DNA of 64,000 nt, taken from Salinimicrobium sediminis (GTDB lineage Bacteria; Bacteroidota; Bacteroidia; Flavobacteriales; Flavobacteriaceae). This document shows, piece after piece, positions 1 to 7,503 of the stretch (position 1 is the stretch's first letter; each line of letters opens with the position of its first letter). A program made the position numbers and the translations under genes. Location: NCBI RefSeq assembly GCF_900215295.1, contig NZ_OCMF01000001.1, positions 186,001 through 250,000 on the forward strand, read 5' to 3'. Below the pieces are notes generated by a model that made no database searches, was not told the DNA's origin, and saw only the letters and a program-made list of their open reading frames with translations.

Positions 1-269
1 GGTTAATTGGGGATTGGAAAAATGGGAATTAGGGATTAGGAAATGGCTTTTAGAATGGAATTAATACTACTCAAGTCAGCAGACTTTAAGGTTTTCTCGA
101 GGCCCCAACAAGAGAGCCCGGTAACCGGAAACCGGAAACAGCAAACAGAAATACGGTCTCTAAATCCTGAATTTTGAATCCTGAATTTTGAATCCCTCCA
201 GAATTAGCTCAATTTTAAAAACTGCCTGTTCCAGATTTAGTAATTTTACAGGTAAACTAATTCGACCCT
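1..269. repeat. Gene-free leader with degenerate short repeats
   Basis: No gene is seen. The stretch is made of short repeated phrases: variants of GGGATTAGG/GGGATTGG at 10-45, two copies of ACCGGAAAC near 124-138, and direct copies of AATCCTGAATTTTG around 164-193. The phrase GTTAATTGGGGATTGG at the very start recurs at about 16126, and the AATCCTGAATTTTGAATC phrase recurs in reverse orientation near 26703. Such decaying short tandem repeats are a common look of flavobacterial intergenic DNA. A promoter for the downstream peptidase gene is plausible around 238-250 but is not clear. Confidence 0.5.
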
Positions 270-977
270 ATGAAAAACCTGATTCTTGCCAGTACTTCTA
301 CCCTCCATGGCCAGGAATATCTGGAGTATCTTACCCCAGTTTTAAATTCTCATTTTTCAGATTGTAATGAAATTTTGTTCATCCCTTACGCCAGGCCTGG
401 CGGCATCACCCATGATGAATATACTCAGAGTGCCCAAAAAGCCTTTGAAAAGATAGGGCTTGCGGTAAAAGGCATTCATCAATTTGATTCTCCTTCAGAA
501 GCTATAAAAAAGGCGGAGGGTATATTTACCGGGGGTGGAAATACTTTTTTACTGGTGCAGCAGCTCTATCACTTTGATCTTCTTCAGCTACTCCAGGAGG
601 TACTCAAAACAGGTATTCCCTACCTCGGGACCAGCGCGGGCACTAACATTGCGGGGCTAACCATGAAAACTACCAATGATATGCCCATTGTTTATCCTCC
701 ATCATTCAAAACTCTGGGAATGGTGCCTTTTAATATCAATCCGCATTACCTCGATCCCGATCCGGATTCAACTCATAAGGGAGAGACGCGGGAAACCAGG
801 ATCAGGGAATTCCATCAATTTAATACCCCTCCGGTTGTAGGACTGCGCGAGGGGAGTTGGCTGGAGGTGAAAGGAAATAACATTAAGTTAAAGGGAGAAC
901 CTTTGGCCCGCATTTTTGAAGCCGGACTGGAAGCCTATGAAGTAGAACCCGAAACCCTGCTCAATGACCTCGCATAA
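270..977 (+). CDS. pepE: Peptidase E (alpha-aspartyl dipeptidase)
   Basis: Cytoplasmic serine peptidase of family S51 that releases N-terminal aspartate from Asp-Xaa dipeptides. The 235-residue product has the family's usual length. The nucleophile is Ser122 in the GTSAGTNIA elbow, and Asp137 and His159 sit at the same spacing as Ser120/Asp135/His157 of the Salmonella enzyme. The FTGGGNTF turn at about 86-93 is also typical. No signal peptide is seen. The last 14 bases overlap the start of the glutaminase gene, so the two are probably co-transcribed and may both serve turnover of acidic amino acids and amides; that link is an inference. Confidence 0.93.
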   Translation: MKNLILASTSTLHGQEYLEYLTPVLNSHFSDCNEILFIPYARPGGITHDEYTQSAQKAFEKIGLAVKGIHQFDSPSEAIKKAEGIFTGGGNTFLLVQQLYHFDLLQLLQEVLKTGIPYLGTSAGTNIAGLTMKTTNDMPIVYPPSFKTLGMVPFNINPHYLDPDPDSTHKGETRETRIREFHQFNTPPVVGLREGSWLEVKGNNIKLKGEPLARIFEAGLEAYEVEPETLLNDLA

Positions 978-1893
978 TGTCGATTACCAGAAGATCCTCA
1001 ACCAGATAGGTCAGGAATTCGCCGACAAACCCCGGTCCGGGAAAGTTGCATCATATATTCCGGAACTGGCCAAGGTGCCTGCAGATAAATATGGGATGCA
1101 CCTCTATGACCTCAATGGCAATAATTACTGTTTTGGGGATAGCAACGAGAGATTTTCCATACAGTCAATTTCCAAGGTGTTTACTCTTTCCCTGGCCATG
1201 AAGGTGGTGGGAGATCAACTATGGAACCGCGTGGGAGTGGAACCGTCGGGTGACCCCTTCAATTCCCTATCCCAACTGGAAAATGACTCGGGTATTCCCA
1301 GAAATCCATACATAAATGCAGGGGCTATGGTGGTTGCAGACGTACTGGTCTCAAATTTCACTAATCCAAAAGCAGCACTTCTTGCATTTTTACACGAGAT
1401 CACCGGGGATACCAGTATCGATTTTGATCCTGTGGTAGCAGCTTCCGAAAGATCTGAGGGTTATCGCAACTACGCAATGGTGAACTATCTAAAATCTTTT
1501 GGGAACATTGAAAATTCAGTCGAGGACGTGCTGGATTTTTATTTCCATCAATGCTCCATCTCCATGTCGTGCCGGGATCTTTCCAATGCTTTTATCATTT
1601 TTGCCAATGACGGAAAGGTAATGGGTTCAGACCGGGAATTCCTTACCGGAAGACAGGTGAAAAGGATCAATGCACTCATGCAGACCTGCGGATTTTATGA
1701 TGAAGCAGGGGAATTTAGTTTTGAAGTAGGGCTCCCCGGAAAGAGTGGGGTTGGCGGCGGAATTGTCGCGGTCCATCCCGAACGTTTTGCAGTCACAGTT
1801 TGGAGTCCACCGTTGAATCCCAAGGGAAATTCCGCTTTAGGTATGGCTTCTTTGGAGCGTCTTACCACGCTTACCGGGTTTTCCATTTTTTAA
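964..1893 (+). CDS. glsA: Glutaminase A
   Basis: Hydrolyses L-glutamine to glutamate and ammonia in the cytoplasm. The 309-residue protein has the beta-lactamase-like fold signature of bacterial glutaminases: the SxxK motif (QSISKVF, about 67-73), the NPYINAGA stretch around 114, and GLPGKSGVGGG near the C-terminus. Length matches the E. coli YbaS/YneH type. The ATG lies inside the end of the peptidase E gene in another frame, so translation is likely coupled. The 3' end overlaps the convergent AlkB-like gene by about 23 bases. Confidence 0.95.
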   Translation: MTSHNVDYQKILNQIGQEFADKPRSGKVASYIPELAKVPADKYGMHLYDLNGNNYCFGDSNERFSIQSISKVFTLSLAMKVVGDQLWNRVGVEPSGDPFNSLSQLENDSGIPRNPYINAGAMVVADVLVSNFTNPKAALLAFLHEITGDTSIDFDPVVAASERSEGYRNYAMVNYLKSFGNIENSVEDVLDFYFHQCSISMSCRDLSNAFIIFANDGKVMGSDREFLTGRQVKRINALMQTCGFYDEAGEFSFEVGLPGKSGVGGGIVAVHPERFAVTVWSPPLNPKGNSALGMASLERLTTLTGFSIF

Positions 1894-2470
1894 TATTGCG
1901 AAAAGTAAGGTTGATCCGGGGTTCTTTCACTTTTTTTGTCTTCGGAAGGCTGTGCTGCCAGTGTTGCTGAGTTTCCCCAGCCATGAGCAACAGGCTTCCG
2001 GGCTCCAGCTGCAGTTCGATTTTTTCTGCGGAAGCTTTATGCTTCAACACAAATTTTCTTTGCACCCCAAGGCTTACTGAAGCAATTGCCGGATGTTTTC
2101 CAAGCTCGGCTTCCGCATCGCTGTGCCACGACATGCCTTCCTCTCCGCTTCGATACAGATTAAGAAGGCAGGAGTTGAAGGTAAGACCTGTCACCTCCTC
2201 TACCTTCTGTTTTACCGGAAGCAATTCCGGAATCCAAAGCCTTGCCTTTTTTGTCATTTTTGAATAGGTATATTCATATTCCTCCTTCCCATACCAGGCA
2301 GTTTTTCTCTGGGTCACGATCCTTTTTCCATAGATCATTACCTCGTCGTATTGCCATTGCACCTGTTCTAGAAGGTTCTTAAAGTGAACTTCAGCCTGAG
2401 CTTCAGAAAAAATTTTTCCGAAGTAATAAGCTTCACCTTCAAGAGGAAGTAAATTTTCCGGTTTAGACAT
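1871..2470 (-). CDS. AlkB-like 2-oxoglutarate/Fe(II) dioxygenase
   Basis: A 199-residue member of the AlkB family, which oxidatively removes alkyl groups from damaged nucleic acid bases. The iron site HxD...H is visible as WHSDAEAELG (about 117-126) and the distal His in QQHWQHSLP near 170; the 2-oxoglutarate-binding arginine pattern appears as RINLTFR near the C-terminus. The short form without an extra N-terminal domain resembles the AlkB homologue-2/3-like bacterial subfamily. It is transcribed away from the S41 peptidase gene and runs head-on into glsA. The exact substrate (DNA or RNA) cannot be told from sequence. Confidence 0.88.
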   Translation of the reverse strand: MSKPENLLPLEGEAYYFGKIFSEAQAEVHFKNLLEQVQWQYDEVMIYGKRIVTQRKTAWYGKEEYEYTYSKMTKKARLWIPELLPVKQKVEEVTGLTFNSCLLNLYRSGEEGMSWHSDAEAELGKHPAIASVSLGVQRKFVLKHKASAEKIELQLEPGSLLLMAGETQQHWQHSLPKTKKVKEPRINLTFRNIKKWKTR

Positions 2471-2525
2471 AATTGGTTTTTAAAACAATTTTAACAGCAG
2501 CTTCAGCAACAATGCTCCTTTTTAG

Positions 2526-2533
2526 TATTTTTG
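2526..2533 (+). promoter_or_regulatory. Bacteroidota -7 promoter element (TATTTTTG)
   Basis: TATTTTTG fits the TAnnTTTG consensus of the primary sigma factor in Bacteroidota and lies about 20 bases before the S41 peptidase ATG. No clear TTG (-33) was found at the expected distance. Confidence 0.55.
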
Positions 2534-2552
2534 ATCGGTTATATTCAAGTTA

Positions 2553-3884
2553 ATGAAAAAATATATTTTATTTCTGTTAGGTTGCTTTTGCTTCGGATTT
2601 ATGAAGGCGCAGCAGTTTGATTCCGGGGCCTATAAAATGGCATACAAAGCACATTTTGAAAAGCTCGCCTATGGCGACAGCCTTACTCTGGAAACTAAAA
2701 TTACCGGTTTAAGCAATGCCTGGGCCGAAGCTAAATTTAACTTCGCCAACTTTGACCTTATCCCGACGGTAAACTGGGACAGTATCTACAAAGCTTATAT
2801 TCCCAGGGTGATGGCAAGCAAAGACCGGAAGGAATACTATTCGATCCTGAAGAAATTTTACACACATTTAAACGACGGTCATACGCTTATTGTGCCTCCG
2901 AAGGAATTGTGGAACGAATTTATGGCAGCTCTCCCTGTAAGGACCCAAATTATTGATGGACGGGTGGTGATTACCCAGCTTAAAAGCGATAAGCCGGAAT
3001 ATCAACTCCTGCAACCGCGAACCATCATTAATAAGATCAACGGAATGCCGGCCACTACTTATGCTGAAGAACATGTGGCTCCCTACGTTTCTGCCAGCAC
3101 GCCTCACGATCTAACCGCCAGGCTCTACTCCTATTTCCTTACCCACGGAAGTCTGAAGGAACCGTTGCTGCTGGAACTGGAAAGTCCTGCCGGAAAAAAA
3201 ATTACTCAGAGTTTCCGGAGAGAAAGCAGAAATCAGTTATTCCCGGCTTCGGAAGGTTACACTTACAGGCCTCTGAATAAATCCACAGGATTGCTAACCA
3301 TCAATACCTTCAACGATCCTGAAGTGGTGAAGTTCTATGACAGCCTTTTCCAGACACAGCTTCCCAAAAATCTCATCATAGATATTCGCAACAATGGGGG
3401 AGGAAACGGAAATAACGGATTTGAATTGATCGGTTATCTTACCTCCAAGCCATTTCCAACGGGTAAGTTTGTTATAAGACATTATACTCCTGTACAACGT
3501 GCCTGGGGTGGCGACCCGGACAAGCTTGAGATAAATTCCTATGACTGGAAGCCTTACAAAAAACCCACTTTTGAAGGGAAAGTTATCGTGCTCGCCGGCC
3601 CTGATACTTATTCAGCTGCAGAAGATTTTCTTTCTTCCTTCAAACATATCAAGAGGGGTACGGTGATAGGTCAAACCACAGGCGGCAGCACCGGACAACC
3701 CCTCATGTATCAGCTTCCTTTTGGAGGCCTTGGAATTGTTTGTGCGAAAAGAGATGCATTACCCGGTGGTGAGGAATTTGTTGGCATTGGCATTTCCCCC
3801 GATGTTGAAATAAAACCAACTCTTAAGACCTATCTTGCCGGGAAAGATGAAGCTCTTGAAGCTGCTTTAAAAATGCTGAAATGA
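2553..3884 (+). CDS. S41 family (tail-specific-like) peptidase, exported
   Basis: A 443-residue serine peptidase with a cleavable signal peptide (about 1-19, ending in MKAQ), so it acts in the periplasm or envelope. The C-terminal half is the S41 core: LIIDIRNNGGGNGNN (about 275-290) is the oxyanion strand, TYSAAEDF (about 352-359) holds the nucleophilic serine, and GQTTGGSTGQP follows with the GxTxGG turn. A helical N-terminal domain precedes it; no clear PDZ domain is seen. The stop codon overlaps the next gene's ATG by four bases, suggesting a two-gene operon. Substrate unknown. Confidence 0.85.
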   Translation: MKKYILFLLGCFCFGFMKAQQFDSGAYKMAYKAHFEKLAYGDSLTLETKITGLSNAWAEAKFNFANFDLIPTVNWDSIYKAYIPRVMASKDRKEYYSILKKFYTHLNDGHTLIVPPKELWNEFMAALPVRTQIIDGRVVITQLKSDKPEYQLLQPRTIINKINGMPATTYAEEHVAPYVSASTPHDLTARLYSYFLTHGSLKEPLLLELESPAGKKITQSFRRESRNQLFPASEGYTYRPLNKSTGLLTINTFNDPEVVKFYDSLFQTQLPKNLIIDIRNNGGGNGNNGFELIGYLTSKPFPTGKFVIRHYTPVQRAWGGDPDKLEINSYDWKPYKKPTFEGKVIVLAGPDTYSAAEDFLSSFKHIKRGTVIGQTTGGSTGQPLMYQLPFGGLGIVCAKRDALPGGEEFVGIGISPDVEIKPTLKTYLAGKDEALEAALKMLK

Positions 3885-4639
3885 AAAACCTATTTCCCTT
3901 CCTTCTGCTCCTCACTGTATTGAGTTTTTCCTGTACAACAGAGCAGGAAACGCAGGTACTTGTACTACCCACCATTCACGGAGCACATGAAGTCAATGAA
4001 AATTATACCTACGATGACCTGCTGCAGCTGGTTAAGAGTTATGAGCCCGATGTGATTGGGGTGGAAATAAGGCCCGAAGATTTTAATTTATCTACAGATT
4101 CCCTTGACCTTTTTTATCCGCTGGAAATGATCATGGTACGGGATTCCTTTCCCGGAAAAGTGAGAGGGATCGATTATTACAATGAAGAAACCAGAAATAT
4201 AACTGTGAGCAGGAAAATGTTTTCGGACACTGTTTCTGAAATGTACAGCATCAAACGACTTACACAGGACATGAGGCTGGATTCAACTTTTGTAGCATCT
4301 TACGAAAAGACCAAAATCCCAGAAATCCAGGAAGAACAGCGAAGAATGGCACTTAATTATTCCGCAGAAGAATTTTTAAAAGGGGAATATGACAGTATCA
4401 CCGGCCTGCAGTATCAAATCGAAGACAGCCTGTTTGGAAACAGTCCATACGCTGCCTATCCGGTTTTTAATAATCGACGGGATCTGCAGATCACCCTCAA
4501 TGCGCTGCAACTTGTGGAAGAAAATCCCGGAAAAAAGATACTTCTGCTCGTGGGTGCCAATCACCGCAACCGCCTTGTGGATTCTTTGGAAAATCGACAA
4601 GTGGACCTCATAAAAGATCTGAACTTCAGGAGAGATTAA
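3881..4639 (+). CDS. TraB/DUF5694-like lipoprotein
   Basis: A 252-residue protein with a lipoprotein signal (hydrophobic 5-16, Cys18 in FSCTT). The core resembles the TraB/PrgY/DUF5694 superfamily: VLVLPTIHGAHE near the start, PDVIGVEIRPED (about 52-63), and a terminal LLLVGANHRNRLVDSL in which GxNH matches the conserved GxxH turn. In related families these positions form a putative metal-peptidase-like site, but the biochemical role is not settled. It is translationally coupled to the S41 peptidase (ATGA overlap), which hints at a shared envelope task. Convergent with the CPBP gene, overlapping 14 bases. Confidence 0.55.
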   Translation: MKNLFPFLLLLTVLSFSCTTEQETQVLVLPTIHGAHEVNENYTYDDLLQLVKSYEPDVIGVEIRPEDFNLSTDSLDLFYPLEMIMVRDSFPGKVRGIDYYNEETRNITVSRKMFSDTVSEMYSIKRLTQDMRLDSTFVASYEKTKIPEIQEEQRRMALNYSAEEFLKGEYDSITGLQYQIEDSLFGNSPYAAYPVFNNRRDLQITLNALQLVEENPGKKILLLVGANHRNRLVDSLENRQVDLIKDLNFRRD

Positions 4640-5447
4640 ACCGCGCCACTATCTTTTCTTTTGCAGGAGAACCTTTATACCAGGAGAGAATGATAGGAAG
4701 AGTCACAAGCAACCTTACCAGCGAAAAGACGACCTCCCCTTTTACATCCAGGTCCAGCGGATAAGCAAAATTGGCCATAAAATGTAGCAGTACAGCCGCG
4801 AGAATACTTTTTTGAGTATGATTGTAAACCCATGTAAAGATCACTGAAAGTACCATGATCTGAAGCGCCCAACTCCAGAAGGTGATTCCAAACCCTTTTT
4901 CAAATTGAGATGTACCTTCAATGAAAAAAAGAGGCAGGTGCCATAACACCCAAAAGGAACCCACCATAATACTTCCTCCTAACCTTCCCCATTTCTCCTG
5001 GAGCGGATCCAGAATGTATCCTCGCCAGCCTAATTCTTCTGCCAGTGGGCCGCCGAGCATCATAAAGATCAGGAAGAAAGCCACAGCTTCAAAATCAACT
5101 AATCCGGAGAAATAGGAAGAAAAATTGGGCAGCTCTTCCCCCAGGAGGAATAAAAAACTGTATCCCACCAGGAGGATCAAAGGGAAGATCAGGAAAATCA
5201 AAAGCAGCCATTTCCAACCAATTCTTCGAATGTCCACCACCCTTAACCAAAAACCTTTTATAACTCTACTATCCCGGGAAGTCTGCACCATATAGATTGC
5301 TACCAGCGATGGTCCAAATGCTCCGAGAAAAAGCAGGGGAATAAAAAATTGGGCTGAAATTGGGAACATGAGCATTCCTCCCCATACCAGCCAGGAAAAA
5401 AGAAAGCTGAGGGAAAGAAATGTGCGGGTTTTTTTAGCTGTTTTCAT
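4626..5447 (-). CDS. CPBP-family intramembrane glutamic protease
   Basis: A 273-residue polytopic membrane protein of the CAAX protease/bacteriocin-processing (CPBP, Abi) family. The three signature motifs are visible: EELGWRGY (EExxxR, about 138-145), FWVLWH (about 166-171) and LLHFMANF (HxxxN, about 221-228), which supply the catalytic Glu and His residues inside the membrane. About seven or eight hydrophobic segments are present. In bacteria such proteins process lipidated or prenylated peptides or give bacteriocin self-immunity; no bacteriocin gene is nearby, so the substrate is unknown. Confidence 0.88.
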   Translation of the reverse strand: MKTAKKTRTFLSLSFLFSWLVWGGMLMFPISAQFFIPLLFLGAFGPSLVAIYMVQTSRDSRVIKGFWLRVVDIRRIGWKWLLLIFLIFPLILLVGYSFLFLLGEELPNFSSYFSGLVDFEAVAFFLIFMMLGGPLAEELGWRGYILDPLQEKWGRLGGSIMVGSFWVLWHLPLFFIEGTSQFEKGFGITFWSWALQIMVLSVIFTWVYNHTQKSILAAVLLHFMANFAYPLDLDVKGEVVFSLVRLLVTLPIILSWYKGSPAKEKIVARFNLS

Positions 5448-5483
5448 ACCTTATAAACCAGCAAACTCCTAAGATGTTACAGT

Positions 5484-6296
5484 TTAAATAGACATTTCCA
5501 TCTCAAATTGATTCACGGGGTTTGAAAAATGCCATTTTTGAAGGGTATTTATAAGCTGTTCCCTTTCAGCATCCACATTTTTCAGTTTCACTTCCTGTAA
5601 AAGCTCTCCCGCAGCCGACAGTAGTGCGTCATAATTTCCGGTTCTACTCTCCAGCTGAATGATATTCCCCGCATCGTCAATAGAAATGAAAGCTTCCGGT
5701 CCGGCGGCCTCTCCAAAAGCATAAGTCTTCACCTTGTCCCCCAATAATTGGATCGCCCCTGCAGAATTATCCCAGGAATAATGCTGCGGGCGGTAAAGTC
5801 CACTTTTCAATACTTCTGAAAAATCCCATTTTTGAAGAATATTTTCCGAGTTTGTTTTTGGCAGATTTCCGCTAAAAGTTTTTAAGGTTCTGGTGATCCT
5901 AAAGCCAATGCGCTCATAAACCTTTATTGCTTTCTCATTTTCACAGATCACCTCCAAAAGGCACTTTTCAATCCCCTTTTCCTTCAGCCGGGGAATGGCA
6001 TGAGCGTATAATTTATCGACTATGGCCTTTCCCCGATATTCCGGAAGGATACCCGTGCCGGTATTGTAGGCAGTTAATTTGCCGTTATGGTTATCGATCC
6101 CGTTAATGATAAAACCTACAAGTTTTTCTTCCTCAAACATTCCAAAGGACAGACTCCAGTCAACCCTGGCAATAGTGAAACGATTTTTCCAGTATTCTAC
6201 GTCTGCCGGAAGTTTTACGTAATAGTTTTCAAAAGCGGTAAGGAAGCAGGTGATCACCTCTTCCACCGGGAGATTAGCTAGGGCTTTAATTTTCAT
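5484..6296 (-). CDS. GNAT family N-acetyltransferase with C-terminal extension
   Basis: Acetyl-CoA-dependent acetyltransferase of about 270 residues. The GNAT core is in the first half: GTGILPEYRGKAIVDKLY is the pyrophosphate-binding motif A (R/Q-x-x-G-x-A form) and NEKAIKVYERIGF is motif B. The C-terminal 120 residues look like a second, degenerate GNAT half without a clear acetyl-CoA loop. I chose the ATG at 6296; the longer reading frame would begin at a TTG three codons upstream. Substrate unknown. Confidence 0.8.
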   Translation of the reverse strand: MKIKALANLPVEEVITCFLTAFENYYVKLPADVEYWKNRFTIARVDWSLSFGMFEEEKLVGFIINGIDNHNGKLTAYNTGTGILPEYRGKAIVDKLYAHAIPRLKEKGIEKCLLEVICENEKAIKVYERIGFRITRTLKTFSGNLPKTNSENILQKWDFSEVLKSGLYRPQHYSWDNSAGAIQLLGDKVKTYAFGEAAGPEAFISIDDAGNIIQLESRTGNYDALLSAAGELLQEVKLKNVDAEREQLINTLQKWHFSNPVNQFEMEMSI

Positions 6297-6331
6297 GGGC
6301 TGCAAAATTTGCGGCCCAAATTAACGGAAAA

Positions 6332-6487
6332 TTATTCTTTGACGGCAGCTTTTCTTTTCATCATAATAAAAGTTCCCGAAATAAGGAATCCGGCGAAGAT
6401 TGGATACATCACCCAAAATGAGGAAGCCGCAGCTTCTTCAGAAGTGAGAAGACCCATAAAAATGTGCAGGATCGAAGTAAACAACAT
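6332..6487 (-). CDS. Small membrane protein, orphan or remnant (51 aa)
   Basis: An open frame of 51 codons with two hydrophobic segments separated by a small acidic patch (SEEAAASS), ending in a positively charged tail MMKRKAAVKE, the pattern of a real small integral membrane protein. The frame is open for eight further codons upstream (FFLTGTLG) before a stop, and those codons also look hydrophobic, so it may be the 3' part of a longer gene truncated by the repeat cluster at 6554-6755. No family recognised. Being short, it could also be chance. Confidence 0.4.
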   Translation of the reverse strand: MLFTSILHIFMGLLTSEEAAASSFWVMYPIFAGFLISGTFIMMKRKAAVKE

Positions 6488-6553
6488 TCCAAGGGTGCCA
6501 GTAAGAAAAAATTAACGTTTTGTAAGAAGGGTGGAATGACATGTCGTTTAGAT

Positions 6554-6579
6554 CCTTTCAGAGTTTAAACTCTGAAAGG
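6554..6579. repeat. 26-bp perfect palindrome
   Basis: Left arm CCTTTCAGAGTTT is followed at once by its exact reverse complement. It lies in non-coding DNA and lacks a U-tract on either side, so it is not a typical terminator. From memory, closely similar palindromes are dispersed in Bacteroidota genomes; this cannot be checked here. Confidence 0.75.
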
Positions 6580-6633
6580 GTTCCTTGAGATATCATAGCC
6601 GCCTTTCCTGGATAGATTCCCTACACTTATAGG

Positions 6634-6755
6634 TTGTCCCTACGGTACAATAATTTGAAGGTGAGATTTTTTCTACCCAGATTTTGTCCCTGACGGGACA
6701 AACGAGAAACCAAAATCTGAGAAAACCTCACAGGTCTCCAAGACCTGTGAGGTTT
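6634..6755. repeat. Cluster of three further palindromic elements
   Basis: Three hairpin-forming units lie side by side: an imperfect one at 6634-6650 (TTGTCCC / GGTACAA); a perfect one at 6683-6702 (TTTGTCCC, loop TGAC, GGGACAAA) nested inside the outer arms CAGATTTTG (6678-6686) and CAAAATCTG (6711-6719); and a 15-bp perfect stem at 6723-6755 (AAACCTCACAGGTCT, loop CCA). None is in a coding frame. With the palindrome at 6554 they form a 200-base island of inverted repeats between a small ORF and a tRNA gene. Confidence 0.75.
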
Positions 6756-6760
6756 CAACA

Positions 6761-6860
6761 AAAAAGCCCCGTCTATCGACAAGTCATGGAACGGGAAACC
6801 GGGTTCCCCTCGACCCCGAAGCCTCGGGACTCGGGATAAACTTCTCACCCGATCTCCCGC
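6761..6860 (-). pseudogene. Decayed tandem copy of tRNA-Gly and its terminator
   Basis: Positions 6761-6806 align without gaps to 6865-6910, which contain the 3' part of the intact tRNA-Gly and its terminator: AAAAAGCCCCGTCTATCGAC is identical, the following nine bases differ, and the acceptor/T-arm piece CGGGAnACCGGGTTC is shared. At 6854-6860 the complement of GCGGGAG, the tRNA 5' acceptor strand, is also present, giving a remnant of about 71 bases. The middle (D and anticodon arms) has been lost or replaced by a CCCGAAGCCTCGGG hairpin. No functional tRNA can be folded. Confidence 0.65.
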
Positions 6861-6864
6861 AAAA

Positions 6865-6893
6865 AAAAAGCCCCGTCTATCGACGAGGCTTTG
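6865..6893 (-). terminator. Rho-independent terminator of tRNA-Gly
   Basis: Read on the minus strand: GCCTCGTC, loop GATA, GACGGGGC, then a run of T. It follows directly on the tRNA 3' end. Confidence 0.85.
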
Positions 6894-6966
6894 AGCGGGA
6901 GACCGGGTTCGAACCGGCGACATTCAGCTTGGAAGGCTGACGCTCTACCAACTGAGCTACTCCCGC
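6894..6966 (-). tRNA. tRNA-Gly (anticodon TCC)
   Basis: A 73-base cloverleaf: acceptor GCGGGAG pairs with CTCCCGC, D-arm AGCTCAGTTGGTAGAGC, anticodon stem TCAGC/GCTGA around loop CTTCCAA (anticodon TCC, reads GGA and related glycine codons), and T-arm with GGTTCGAACC. The CCA end is not encoded. It stands alone, with its own terminator, next to a decayed tandem copy. Confidence 0.97.
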
Positions 6967-7019
6967 GTTGGTATTGCTCTGCAAATATATATGGAAAGTT
7001 TTTATTGCTCAAAATATTT

Positions 7020-7445
7020 TTACAGCTTTTTCAGAAAATGATAGCCTTTGATCTCGTAGCCTTCATTTAAATAAAATTTGTGGCTGCGGTAGTTGCTTAC
7101 GTAGCTGTTCAATTCTGATGTTTCGCAACCTCTTTTTTCAGCATAGGCATAGATGAATTCAAACAGCTTCTTCCCTATTCCCTTGTTGCGGTGCTCGTCT
7201 TTTATGAAAATATGATCGGGTTCACAGGAGCGGCCGGCATAGTGACGGGTCATAAACCACATCCCAAAGACTCCTACCATTTCCTCCTCAAGAAAAATTC
7301 CGAAGCATTCATAATTTTGGTTGAACATTTCTCCAAAGCGTTGAGTGAGGATCTCATTGGAAAATGTATTACCCATCAACTGCTGGATAAGGGGCAGGAT
7401 CTGCGGAATTTCCTCCTTTAAAATCTTGTTAAATGCAAGCTTCAT
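7020..7445 (-). CDS. GNAT family N-acetyltransferase
   Basis: An approximately 141-residue single-domain acetyltransferase. HIFIKDEHRNKGIGKKLFEF carries the acetyl-CoA-binding R/Q-x-x-G-x-G/A motif and SHKFYLNEGYEIKGYHF the C-terminal motif B. I place the start at 7445 rather than at the upstream ATG (7472), because a TATTTTTG promoter element occupies 7467-7460 inside the longer frame and a purine-rich AGAAG precedes the inner ATG. The substrate is unknown; glucosamine-6-phosphate-like or antibiotic substrates are both possible. Confidence 0.8.
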   Translation of the reverse strand: MKLAFNKILKEEIPQILPLIQQLMGNTFSNEILTQRFGEMFNQNYECFGIFLEEEMVGVFGMWFMTRHYAGRSCEPDHIFIKDEHRNKGIGKKLFEFIYAYAEKRGCETSELNSYVSNYRSHKFYLNEGYEIKGYHFLKKL

Positions 7446-7459
7446 CCACTTCTTTTCTG

Positions 7460-7467
7460 CAAAAATA
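7460..7467 (-). promoter_or_regulatory. -7 promoter element (TATTTTTG)
   Basis: Matches TAnnTTTG on the minus strand, about 15 bases before the preferred start of the acetyltransferase at 7445, and so argues against the upstream ATG as start. Confidence 0.55.
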
Positions 7468-7503
7468 GTCATATTTTTAGCTACTTAATACTTAAAAATT
7501 ACC

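Noticed and set aside
6761-6966. Integrated prophage or island at tRNA-Gly
   Set aside because: No integrase or cargo genes lie between or next to the two copies; only a remnant block is seen.
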